Below are positions 9,301 to 17,045 of a stretch of 64,000 bases of DNA, piece by piece (the stretch's first letter is position 1; the number at the start of each line of letters is the position of its first letter). The stretch is from Haemophilus haemolyticus (GTDB lineage Bacteria; Pseudomonadota; Gammaproteobacteria; Enterobacterales; Pasteurellaceae), in assembly GCF_001679045.1 (NCBI RefSeq), contig NZ_LYCK01000011.1, positions 62,001-126,000 on the forward strand. The letters are read 5' to 3'. The position numbers and the translations under genes are program-made. The notes under the pieces are model-generated. The model did no database searches, had not been told where the DNA came from, and saw nothing but the letters and a program-made list of their open reading frames with translations.

Positions 9301-10545
9301 ATGACAAATCAAACTTCTTCTTTCCCTTCGGAAAAACAAAGTACATTAAAACAATCATTCGTTGGCCTACAGATGCTCTTCGTCGCATTTGGTGCGCTCG
9401 TTCTTGTACCATTAATTACAGGCCTTGATTCCAATACAGCATTATTAACTGCAGGCGTTGGAACCCTACTCTTCCAACTTTGCACAGGTAAACAAGTTCC
9501 TATTTTCTTAGCCTCATCTTTTGCCTTTATCGCGCCTATTCAATATGGTGTTCAAACTTGGGGCATTGCGACCACTATGGGTGGTTTAGCATCTGCTGGT
9601 CTTGTATATCTAGCACTAAGCACGTTAGTAAAATTACGCGGAACAGAAGCATTACAACGCATTTTCCCACCGATTGTAGTTGGCCCAGTGATTATTATCA
9701 TTGGGATGGGGCTTGCTCCTGTGGCAGTTGATATGTCATTAGGCAAAAACAGTGCTTATGCGTATAACGATGCAGTATTAGTTTCAATGGTAACACTTCT
9801 TACTACTTTATCTGTGGCAGTATTTGCCAAAGGATTGATGAAACTCATCCCTATTATGTTTGGTATTACTGCGGGCTATATTTTATGTTTATTCCTAGGT
9901 TTAATTAATTTCCAACCAGTGATTGATGCGCCTTGGTTCAGCTTACCAAAATTAACTGCGCCCGAATTTAACCTAGAAGCCATTCTTTATATGTTACCCA
10001 TTGCCATTGCACCTGCAGTAGAACACGTGGGCGGCATTATGGCGATTAGCTCTGTGACAGGTAAAGACTTTTTAAAAAAACCAGGATTACACCGCACTTT
10101 ATTGGGAGACGGCTTAGCAACTGCAGCTGCATCTTTAGTGGGTGGACCACCAAATACAACCTATGCGGAAGTAACTGGTGCCGTAATGTTAACCCGAAAT
10201 TTCAATCCTAATATTATGACTTGGGCTGCGATTTGGGCTATTGCAATTTCATTCTGTGGAAAAGTAGGCGCATTCCTATCAACGATTCCAACTATTGTAA
10301 TGGGTGGAATTATGATGCTTGTTTTCGGTTCAATCGCAGTCGTGGGCATGAGCACCTTAATTCGTGGCAAAGTTGATGTTACCGAAGCACGTAATCTGTG
10401 TATTATTTCTGTCGTCATGACATTTGGCATCGGCAATATGTTTGTAGATGTGGGTAACGTATCACTAAAAGGTATCAGCTTGTGTGCGATTGTTGCTATC
10501 ATCTTAAACCTTGTTTTACCGAAAGCAAAAAATGAAGTAGAATAA
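9301..10545 (+). CDS. uraA: Uracil permease, NCS2 family
   Basis: This is an inner-membrane uracil:proton symporter. The 414-residue protein is very hydrophobic with about 12-14 membrane segments. It has the substrate-site region PAVEHVGGIMAISSVTG and the later GGPPNTTYAEVTG, both diagnostic of UraA-type NCS2 transporters. It follows upp and precedes hda, as in E. coli. Internal uptake signal at 10091-10099. Confidence 0.95.
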   Translation: MTNQTSSFPSEKQSTLKQSFVGLQMLFVAFGALVLVPLITGLDSNTALLTAGVGTLLFQLCTGKQVPIFLASSFAFIAPIQYGVQTWGIATTMGGLASAGLVYLALSTLVKLRGTEALQRIFPPIVVGPVIIIIGMGLAPVAVDMSLGKNSAYAYNDAVLVSMVTLLTTLSVAVFAKGLMKLIPIMFGITAGYILCLFLGLINFQPVIDAPWFSLPKLTAPEFNLEAILYMLPIAIAPAVEHVGGIMAISSVTGKDFLKKPGLHRTLLGDGLATAAASLVGGPPNTTYAEVTGAVMLTRNFNPNIMTWAAIWAIAISFCGKVGAFLSTIPTIVMGGIMMLVFGSIAVVGMSTLIRGKVDVTEARNLCIISVVMTFGIGNMFVDVGNVSLKGISLCAIVAIILNLVLPKAKNEVE

Positions 10546-10555
10546 GATTCCTTTT

Positions 10556-10588
10556 AAAAGGGTTAAATACCAATTTAGCCCTTTTTCT
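10556..10588 (+). terminator. Terminator after uraA
   Basis: AAAAGGG-T-TAAA pairs with TTTA-G-CCCTTTTT around TACCAA. The stem has one mismatch and ends in a T tract. Confidence 0.7.
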
Positions 10589-10615
10589 TACTTATAATCT
10601 GTAATACATAAATAT

Positions 10616-11311
10616 TTGAATAAGCAGCTTCCCTTACCTATTCATCAAATTGATGATGCCACATTAGAAAACTTTTACGGCGATAATAATCTTTTATTGC
10701 TCGATTCTTTACACAAAAATTCAGCTGAATTAAAACAACAGTTTTTCTATATTTGGGGAAATAAAGGTTCTGGAAAAACTCATCTGCTTAGAGCATTCAG
10801 TAACGAATATTTAATCAATCAACGTACTGCTATTTATGTGCCTCTAAGTAAATCTCAATATTTTTCTACCGCAGTTCTTGAAAATCTAGAACACCAAGAA
10901 TTAGTGTGTCTAGATGATGTACAAACTGTGATCGGAAACGATGAATGGGAATTAGCTATTTTTGATCTATTCAATCGAATTAAAGCGAGCGGAAAAACGC
11001 TTTTGCTTATTAGTTCAGATAAATCGCCTTCCGCACTTCCTGTAAAATTGCCTGATTTGAACTCTCGCTTGACTTGGGGTGAAATTTATCAATTAAATTC
11101 CTTAACTGACGAGCAAAAAATTAGTGTTCTGCAACATAATGCTTATCAACGAGGAATTCAATTACCTGATGAGACGGCTAATTTTTTACTTACACGACTA
11201 GCACGAGACATGCACACATTATTTGAAGCGCTTGATCTACTAGATAAAGCCTCGTTACAAGCACAACGAAATCTTACGATTCCTTTCGTTAAAGAAATTT
11301 TAAATCTTTAA
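10616..11311 (+). CDS. hda: Hda, DnaA regulatory inactivator
   Basis: Hda binds the sliding clamp and stimulates hydrolysis of DnaA-bound ATP, preventing re-initiation of replication. The 231-residue protein begins with the clamp-binding motif QLPLPI at residues 4-9. A DnaA-like AAA+ domain follows: Walker A GNKGSGKTH (about 48-56), Walker B LVCLDD and the arginine-finger region LNSRLTWGE. The start is a TTG at 10616 with no clear ribosome-binding site; no ATG upstream would keep the clamp motif at the N-terminus. E. coli hda is also known for a non-standard start (CTG), which fits low expression. The order uraA-hda is conserved. Confidence 0.93.
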   Translation: MNKQLPLPIHQIDDATLENFYGDNNLLLLDSLHKNSAELKQQFFYIWGNKGSGKTHLLRAFSNEYLINQRTAIYVPLSKSQYFSTAVLENLEHQELVCLDDVQTVIGNDEWELAIFDLFNRIKASGKTLLLISSDKSPSALPVKLPDLNSRLTWGEIYQLNSLTDEQKISVLQHNAYQRGIQLPDETANFLLTRLARDMHTLFEALDLLDKASLQAQRNLTIPFVKEILNL

Positions 11312-11312
11312 C

Positions 11313-11337
11313 AAAAAAGGCGCTAATGCGCCTTTTT
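11313..11337. terminator. Bidirectional terminator between hda and yciH
   Basis: AAAAAAGGCGC pairs with GCGCCTTTTT around TAAT. The T run works for hda on the plus strand and the A run for yciH on the minus strand. Confidence 0.9.
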
Positions 11338-11339
11338 AA

Positions 11340-11663
11340 TCATCCACCTGATAATTTAACGGTAAACCCTTTTTGCTCTAACAATTGCTTGAGCAAATCA
11401 CGCTTTTCACCTTGAATCTCAATCATTCCATTTTTAACAGAGCCACCACATCCACAACGTTTTTTTAATTCAGCAGCTAATTTTTTCAATTCATCATCAG
11501 ATAAATCTAAACCAGTTATAACCGATACGCCAGCACCTTTCCTACCGCTCGTTTGTTTTTGGATACGTACAACACCGTCTCCTTTTGGGCGAACTACAGA
11601 AGCCTTTTCCTCTTTAATTCTCCCCACATCGGTTGAATACACTAAAACAGAATCTGACATCAT
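11340..11663 (-). CDS. yciH: SUI1/eIF1-like translation factor YciH
   Basis: A 107-residue protein of the SUI1 (eIF1) fold, close to E. coli YciH (108). The conserved segments VRIQKQTSGRKGAGV and KKRCGCGGSVKNG are clear. Family members can affect start-site selection fidelity, though the bacterial role is not settled. Two ATG codons are adjacent (11663 and 11660); either could be used. The first lies two bases after the pyrF stop, so translation is probably coupled. Last gene of the lapA-lapB-pyrF-yciH unit. Confidence 0.93.
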   Translation of the reverse strand: MMSDSVLVYSTDVGRIKEEKASVVRPKGDGVVRIQKQTSGRKGAGVSVITGLDLSDDELKKLAAELKKRCGCGGSVKNGMIEIQGEKRDLLKQLLEQKGFTVKLSGG

Positions 11664-11665
11664 AA

Positions 11666-12358
11666 TTACCCAATAGATGCATTAATAGAACGAAGAACCT
11701 CTGCAGGATTATCAGCTTTAGTAATAGGACGCCCTATCACTAAATAATCTGAACCTGCACGAATCGCAGCAGTAGGTGTCATTACACGTCTTTGATCACC
11801 AAAATCCGCTCCAATTGGACGAATCCCTGGGGTCACCAATTTAAACTCTGCTCCACAAGTATTACGTAAAATTTCAACTTCTTGCGGAGAGCAAACCACA
11901 CCATCCAAACCTGCACGTTGAGTTAAATGAGCTAAGCGTAAAACTTGTTCCATTGGCGATGCATTAATCCCAATTTGTAATAAATCCAAATCTTCCATGC
12001 TGGTTAATACCGTCACAGCGATAAGCAATGGCGCATCTTTCCCATAAGGTTCAAGAATTCTCTTAGCTTCTTCCATCATTCGTAGCCCTCCGCTTGCGTG
12101 CAGATCTACCATCCATACCCCCAAATCAGCTGCAGATCTGACCGCTCTTGCTACAGTATTTGGAATATCATGATATTTAAGATCTAAGAAAACATCGAAA
12201 TTACGTTGATGTAATTGTTTTACAAAATTAATACCAAGTGTAGTAAACATTTCTTTACCCACTTTTAATCGACACAAACTCGGATCAATTTGATCAACTA
12301 AAGCAAGAGCCTCTGCTTCTTTCTCATAGTCCAATGCCACAATAATTTTACTTGTCAT
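11666..12358 (-). CDS. pyrF: Orotidine 5'-phosphate decarboxylase
   Basis: It performs the last step of UMP synthesis, decarboxylating OMP. The 230-residue TIM-barrel protein carries the catalytic motif [10 protein letters not shown] (D59, K61, D64). The phosphate-binding VTPGIRP and the C-terminal YLVIGRPIT are also present. The E. coli relative is also followed by yciH. It lies downstream of lapB with a 23-base gap. Confidence 0.97.
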   Translation of the reverse strand: MTSKIIVALDYEKEAEALALVDQIDPSLCRLKVGKEMFTTLGINFVKQLHQRNFDVFLDLKYHDIPNTVARAVRSAADLGVWMVDLHASGGLRMMEEAKRILEPYGKDAPLLIAVTVLTSMEDLDLLQIGINASPMEQVLRLAHLTQRAGLDGVVCSPQEVEILRNTCGAEFKLVTPGIRPIGADFGDQRRVMTPTAAIRAGSDYLVIGRPITKADNPAEVLRSINASIG

Positions 12359-12381
12359 AATGTTACCTCGCTGAGTATCAA

Positions 12382-13572
12382 TTAATTATGTTCTTGACTT
12401 GAAACTGGTTTAATACTTTCCCATTGACGGCAAGATGGGCAATTCCACAATAGCTTATGGATTTGATAACCACAATTTGTACAACGATAGGCCGATGTTT
12501 GTTTAATTCGTTCACCAACCATTTTATGTAATAAAATTAGGCTTTCTTTTCCACGCCCTTCTTCTGCATCATCAATTTGATACTGCATAAAACGGTGGAA
12601 AATTAAAGTACTTGGCTTTTTCGTGAGTTGCTGATAAAGCTTAGCTTGAGCAGCTGACTTGCCATCTTTTTCTTCAATTAATTTGACTAGTGCTAACTCT
12701 ACTTCGTCATTATTAGTAATTTGGCCAGCACGAATTAAGAATAACTCAAAGTTATCTAACTGATTTAATTCTTCATAACAATGTTTTAAAGGTGACAAAA
12801 TTTCACCAGTATAATCTGGATTTTGCTCTAAAACATGTTCTAGTATTTTTGCTGCTTGTTGATATTGACCTTCAAGCATTTCTAAATTTGAGAGTAATAA
12901 AGAAGCGCGAACACAAGTAGGAGAAACCAACAAAGCTTTTTGTAAAATACTGCGTTTTTCAACCGCACTTTCAGGCTCTAAACTTTGTGAATATTCACAA
13001 TAACATTGCGCAAGTTCAATATTATTCTCTTGTGGTTTTATTTTAGCGAGTTTTTCAGCAATATTAACCGCTTTTTTCCATTCTTTAGTTTTTTGATAAA
13101 TCACTAAAAGTTGCTGTAAAGCATTTTCTGCAAACTCAGGTTCATCCACTAGTAAAATATAAAGATTTTCAGCTCGGTCAAAAAAACCAACCACCATAAA
13201 ATCTCTAGCAAGCTGCTGCTTTGCGAGTAATTTTTGCTCAAATGTATAATTAGGACTAAGGTCTAAAGCTTGGTGAATACGTAATGCACGATCAACTTCG
13301 CCTCTAGAGCGGAATAGATTGCCAAGTGTAAGCTCAGCTTCAAATTGGGAGTGGCTTTCGATTTCATTTTCGGTTTCTTGCTTCTGAAGCATGTCTAAAA
13401 ACAAATCTACAGCTTTATCGGTTTGATTGGAAAGTAAGAAGTTTACCCCCGTAACATAATCTCGGGAGAGTTTATTACTAATGTCATCTTGATCTTTCTT
13501 TGCACTACGCTGCCCCATGTACCAACCATAGGCTGCAGCGATAGGCAATAGTAGAAAGAGTAATTCTAGCAT
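12382..13572 (-). CDS. lapB: LapB (YciM), TPR regulator of lipopolysaccharide synthesis
   Basis: LapB sits at the inner membrane and helps FtsH degrade LpxC, setting the rate of lipid A synthesis. The 396-residue protein has an N-terminal membrane anchor ([18 protein letters not shown]), then tandem TPR helices over about 35-340. A C-terminal rubredoxin-like metal site follows, with cysteine pairs in CTNCGY and CPSCRQ. Length is near E. coli LapB (389). Its start overlaps the lapA stop by one to three bases, so the two are coupled. Confidence 0.95.
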   Translation of the reverse strand: MLELLFLLLPIAAAYGWYMGQRSAKKDQDDISNKLSRDYVTGVNFLLSNQTDKAVDLFLDMLQKQETENEIESHSQFEAELTLGNLFRSRGEVDRALRIHQALDLSPNYTFEQKLLAKQQLARDFMVVGFFDRAENLYILLVDEPEFAENALQQLLVIYQKTKEWKKAVNIAEKLAKIKPQENNIELAQCYCEYSQSLEPESAVEKRSILQKALLVSPTCVRASLLLSNLEMLEGQYQQAAKILEHVLEQNPDYTGEILSPLKHCYEELNQLDNFELFLIRAGQITNNDEVELALVKLIEEKDGKSAAQAKLYQQLTKKPSTLIFHRFMQYQIDDAEEGRGKESLILLHKMVGERIKQTSAYRCTNCGYQIHKLLWNCPSCRQWESIKPVSSQEHN

Positions 13573-13865
13573 CAGGCGACCTTATCGCGCACAGTAGTCA
13601 ACTCGTTGATTTGTAAAGTTTGGCGCTTAACTTGACGAGCTAATGCCATATTTTTAATTTTTAACTTAAGATAGAAAAAAGCAGTGATTAACCAACCAAG
13701 AATTAAACCTAATCCAAATAAAATAGCAACAAGAGTTGATAGTTGGAGCTGACTTTCCGCCACAATATAATTAAATGTAATAACTTGATCGTTATTTGCC
13801 CCAATGGTAATTGCAACCAACACGATAGCGATAAAAATCACAATACCTAAAATATATTTAATCAT
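13572..13865 (-). CDS. lapA: LapA (YciS), small inner-membrane protein
   Basis: A 97-residue protein with two membrane segments (about 3-21 and 42-65), then a basic coiled-coil tail (LKIKNMALARQVKRQ). It matches LapA/YciS by length, topology and its place before lapB. It is thought to assist LapB in balancing lipopolysaccharide and phospholipid synthesis. A GGAAATGT site precedes the ATG. Confidence 0.9.
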   Translation of the reverse strand: MIKYILGIVIFIAIVLVAITIGANNDQVITFNYIVAESQLQLSTLVAILFGLGLILGWLITAFFYLKLKIKNMALARQVKRQTLQINELTTVRDKVA

Positions 13866-13944
13866 ACATTTCCTTAAAATATGGTTTTTCTAAATAATGG
13901 CAAACGTTGTAGTTTGAAAGGAATATTCGAGCATTTTAATTTTA

Positions 13945-14226
13945 TTAATAAATATCTACACGCTCTTTTAATTCTTTACCTGCTTTAAAGTGCGGCACAG
14001 ATTTAGCTTCTAATTTAACAGAATCACCCGTTTTTGGATTACGCCCTAAACGAGGATTACGATAATGCAGTGAAAAACTTCCAAATCCTCTCAACTCAAC
14101 ACGATCGCCATTTTCAAGAGATTGAGAAATAAACTCCAAAATATCTTTTACCATATTTTCGATTTCTTTTACGGGTAAAGTCGGATGTTTCGCTAATAAT
14201 TTTTCTATAAGTTCTGACTTAGTCAT
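13945..14226 (-). CDS. ihfB: Integration host factor beta subunit
   Basis: IHF is a DNA-bending heterodimer used in replication, recombination and transcription. The 93-residue protein has the HU/IHF fold with the DNA-intercalating arm [11 protein letters not shown], including the key proline, and RGFGSFSL. I use the ATG at 14226, preceded by GGGAGAG. An upstream in-frame ATG at 14265 would add 13 residues not found in the family and lies inside a long hairpin. As in E. coli, it follows rpsA, here with a terminator and a 14-bp leader hairpin between. Confidence 0.96.
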   Translation of the reverse strand: MTKSELIEKLLAKHPTLPVKEIENMVKDILEFISQSLENGDRVELRGFGSFSLHYRNPRLGRNPKTGDSVKLEAKSVPHFKAGKELKERVDIY

Positions 14227-14263
14227 CGTCTTCTCTCCCTTAATATTATTCAAATTAAGATTC

Positions 14264-14296
14264 ATTGCTAATACATTATTTCAATGTATTAGCAAT
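14264..14296 (-). promoter_or_regulatory. Perfect 14-bp inverted repeat in the ihfB leader
   Basis: ATTGCTAATACATT pairs perfectly with AATGTATTAGCAAT around a five-base loop. It lies about 38 bases upstream of the ihfB start and after the rpsA terminator. There is no T run on the ihfB side, so it is not a simple terminator. It could be a leader structure affecting stability or translation, or an operator. Confidence 0.55.
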
Positions 14297-14302
14297 AAGC
14301 CC

Positions 14303-14338
14303 TAAAAATAAGGCTGGACATGAGCCCAGCCTTATTAT
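14303..14338 (-). terminator. Terminator after rpsA
   Basis: AATAAGGCTGG pairs with CCAGCCTTATT. Read on the minus strand it is followed by TTTTTAG. It separates rpsA from ihfB. Confidence 0.8.
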
Positions 14339-14347
14339 GTGAATTAA

Positions 14348-15997
14348 TTATTCACCTTTAGCTGCTTTAAATGCTTCAGCCATTGCGTTTGGAATAGCAA
14401 CTTCTTCTTGTTTGTTATTCACATTTGCAACTGCAGCAGCTTCTTCAGCTTGGTCTTTTGCTTTCACTGATAAGTGAACGATACGAGATTTACGATCTAC
14501 ACCAGTGTATTTAGCTTCAACCACATCACCTGCAGCAACTTCATTTGTTAAATCAGCTGCGCGGATATAACCTTCAACGCCGCCCGCTAATTCAACTTTA
14601 GCACCTTTTGCATCTGCTTCAACTACTGTTGCTGATACTACAGCACCTTTTTTGTTGATTGCTACGAAGTTATTGAATGGATCTTCTTCAAGTTGTTTGA
14701 TACCTAAAGAAATGCGCTCTTTCACTGCATCAACTGCTAATACTACTGCAGAAACTTCGTCACCTTTTTTGTAGTTACGAACTGCTTCTTCACCTGATAC
14801 ATTCCAAGAAATATCAGATAAGTGAACTAAACCATCGATACCACCTTCAAGACCGATGAAGATACCGAAATCAGTGATAGACTTGATTTTACCAGTTACT
14901 TTATCGCCTTTATTGTGAGTTTCAGCAAATTGAGTCCATGGGTTAGCTTTGCATTGTTTTAAGCCTAAAGAAATACGACGACGTTCTTCATCAATTTCTA
15001 ATACCATTACTTCTACAGTATCGCCTAAGCTAACAACTTTAGATGGGTGGATATTTTTATTAGTCCAATCCATTTCAGAAACGTGAACTAAACCTTCAAC
15101 GCCATCTAAGATCTCAACGAAACAACCATAGTCTGTTAAGTTAGTTACTTTACCAGTTAATTTGCTGTTCACTGGGTGATTTTCAGCAATTGCAGCCCAC
15201 GGATCTTGACCTAATTGTTTTAAGCCTAAAGATACACGAGTACGATCTTTATCAAATTTTAATACTTTAACAGTAACTTCATCGCCAACATTCACGATTT
15301 CGCTTGGATGTTTAACACGTTTCCAAGCCATATCGGTGATATGTAATAAACCGTCAACACCACCAAGATCAACGAATGCACCGTACTCAGTTAAGTTTTT
15401 AACGATACCTTTAACTTCTGAACCTTCAACAAGATTTTCTAATACTTGTTCACGTTCTTGGCTGTTTTCAGATTCAATCACTGCACGACGAGAAACAACA
15501 ACGTTGTTACGTTTTTGATCTAATTTGATTACTTTGAATTCTAATTCTTTACCAAGTAAGTGATCTGCTTCACGCGCTGGACGAGTATCAACTAAAGAAC
15601 CTGGTAAGAATGCACGAACACCGTTTAACTCAACTGTGAAACCGCCTTTCACTTTGCCGTTGATTAAACCGATAACGGTCGCTTTTTCTTCGTAAGCTTT
15701 TTCTAATTCAATCCAAGATTCGTGACGAACAGCTTTCTCACGAGAAAGTTTAGTTTCACCGAAACCATCTTCAACTGCATCTAATGCAACATTTACAGTA
15801 TCGCCAACTTGGATTTCAAGTTCGCCTTGTGCATTTAGAAATTCAGCAACTGGGATTGCAGACTCAGATTTTAAACCTGCATCAACAAGCACAAAGCCTT
15901 TTTGGATAGCTACTACAGTACCGCTAACGATTGAACCTTGACGAGTTTCAAGGCCTTTTAATGATTCTTCAAAAAGTTGAGCAAAAGATTCTGACAT
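14348..15997 (-). CDS. rpsA: 30S ribosomal protein S1
   Basis: S1 brings mRNA to the 30S subunit. The 549-residue protein consists of six S1 RNA-binding repeats, each ending with a version of [12 protein letters not shown] (for example [11 protein letters not shown] and [15 protein letters not shown]). E. coli S1 has 557 residues with the same layout. It follows cmk, as in E. coli (cmk-rpsA-ihfB), here with a 96-base gap. A strong bias to a few codons, as expected for a highly expressed gene, is visible. Confidence 0.98.
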   Translation of the reverse strand: MSESFAQLFEESLKGLETRQGSIVSGTVVAIQKGFVLVDAGLKSESAIPVAEFLNAQGELEIQVGDTVNVALDAVEDGFGETKLSREKAVRHESWIELEKAYEEKATVIGLINGKVKGGFTVELNGVRAFLPGSLVDTRPAREADHLLGKELEFKVIKLDQKRNNVVVSRRAVIESENSQEREQVLENLVEGSEVKGIVKNLTEYGAFVDLGGVDGLLHITDMAWKRVKHPSEIVNVGDEVTVKVLKFDKDRTRVSLGLKQLGQDPWAAIAENHPVNSKLTGKVTNLTDYGCFVEILDGVEGLVHVSEMDWTNKNIHPSKVVSLGDTVEVMVLEIDEERRRISLGLKQCKANPWTQFAETHNKGDKVTGKIKSITDFGIFIGLEGGIDGLVHLSDISWNVSGEEAVRNYKKGDEVSAVVLAVDAVKERISLGIKQLEEDPFNNFVAINKKGAVVSATVVEADAKGAKVELAGGVEGYIRAADLTNEVAAGDVVEAKYTGVDRKSRIVHLSVKAKDQAEEAAAVANVNNKQEEVAIPNAMAEAFKAAKGE

Positions 15998-16093
15998 ATA
16001 AATAATCTTCTTAATTTAAGTTAATAACATCCACATTAAAATCCATAAAATGCGGGGTTGAGGATAAATGCTTATTCTTCCTTGAACAAACAG

Positions 16094-16771
16094 TTAAATC
16101 GAAATTGACACCTTTTCTTGAATATAAGCTAACGCCTGATCAATAACTTCACCAATACTCAACGTTGTGCTATCCAATAATAAAGCATCATCAGCCGGTT
16201 TTAGAGGTGCAACCTCTCGATTTCTATCACGAAAATCACGCTCTTTTATCTCGGCTAAAATCTGCTCAAAGTTACCATTTATTCCTTTATTTTGCAACTG
16301 TTTATAGCGTCTTTTTGCACGTTCTTCAGCACTTGCATCTAAAAATAACTTCACTTGAGCATTTGGGAATACCACAGTCCCCATATCTCTACCATCAGCA
16401 ATTAATCCATCATTTTTCGCAAAATCTTGCTGAAGTTGTAGCAAAGCTGACCGTACTTCTGGAAACACAGCTACTTTAGATGCGGCATCAGCGACTTCTT
16501 GAGTGCGAATTAAATGACTTACATTCATGCCAGCAAGCAAAATATTCACCTCGCCATTTTGAGGAATAAATTGAATATCTAAGTGACGAGCTAATTCAGC
16601 TAGTGCCAATTCATTTGTTAAATCAGTTTTACGTTGTAATGCCGCCAATGCTGTAACGCGATAAATTGCTCCACTATCCAATAACGCATAACCTAGCTTT
16701 TCTGCCAAAGCGTAACAAAGCGTGCCTTTCCCTGCACCGCTAGGCCCATCAACGGTAATAATCGTTCCCAT
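16094..16771 (-). CDS. cmk: Cytidylate kinase
   Basis: It phosphorylates CMP and dCMP. The 225-residue protein has the P-loop GPSGAGKGT (residues 9-17), the CMP-binding segment [13 protein letters not shown] and the lid RAKRRYKQL. Length equals the E. coli protein (227) within two residues. It is first in the cmk-rpsA-ihfB series. Confidence 0.97.
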   Translation of the reverse strand: MGTIITVDGPSGAGKGTLCYALAEKLGYALLDSGAIYRVTALAALQRKTDLTNELALAELARHLDIQFIPQNGEVNILLAGMNVSHLIRTQEVADAASKVAVFPEVRSALLQLQQDFAKNDGLIADGRDMGTVVFPNAQVKLFLDASAEERAKRRYKQLQNKGINGNFEQILAEIKERDFRDRNREVAPLKPADDALLLDSTTLSIGEVIDQALAYIQEKVSISI

Positions 16772-17045
16772 ATAACTTATCCTTTACTTATCAAAAGTTG
16801 ACGTATTATAAAGATAAACATTCTATTTAGCTATTGCCACCTTTCAAACTTAACTCAAGATCCACTAACAAAGAGTAAAAAATAACTAACGCGCACCTAT
16901 AAGCTTTTTAGTTAAAGAGCCCTTTTTTATAAATTAATTTTTTTCATTTTTTTAGAGTTTTATATTAATTTTAATAAAAATTTATTGAATTTTACAAAAC
17001 ACAATAAGATAATACGAATCTTTCTCAAAAAATAAGGAAGTAATA
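16772..17045. other. Intergenic region between cmk and hup
   Basis: A 274-base AT-rich divergent promoter region. I see no ORF. A possible Fur box lies at 17008-17026 and an AAGGAAG ribosome-binding site at 17034-17040. Confidence 0.5.
17008..17026 (+). promoter_or_regulatory. Possible Fur box before hup
   Basis: GATAATACGAATCTTTCTC matches the 19-base Fur consensus GATAATGATAATCATTATC at 13-14 positions. It lies about 20 bases before the start codon of a haem/iron receptor gene, where Fur repression is expected. Confidence 0.4.
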
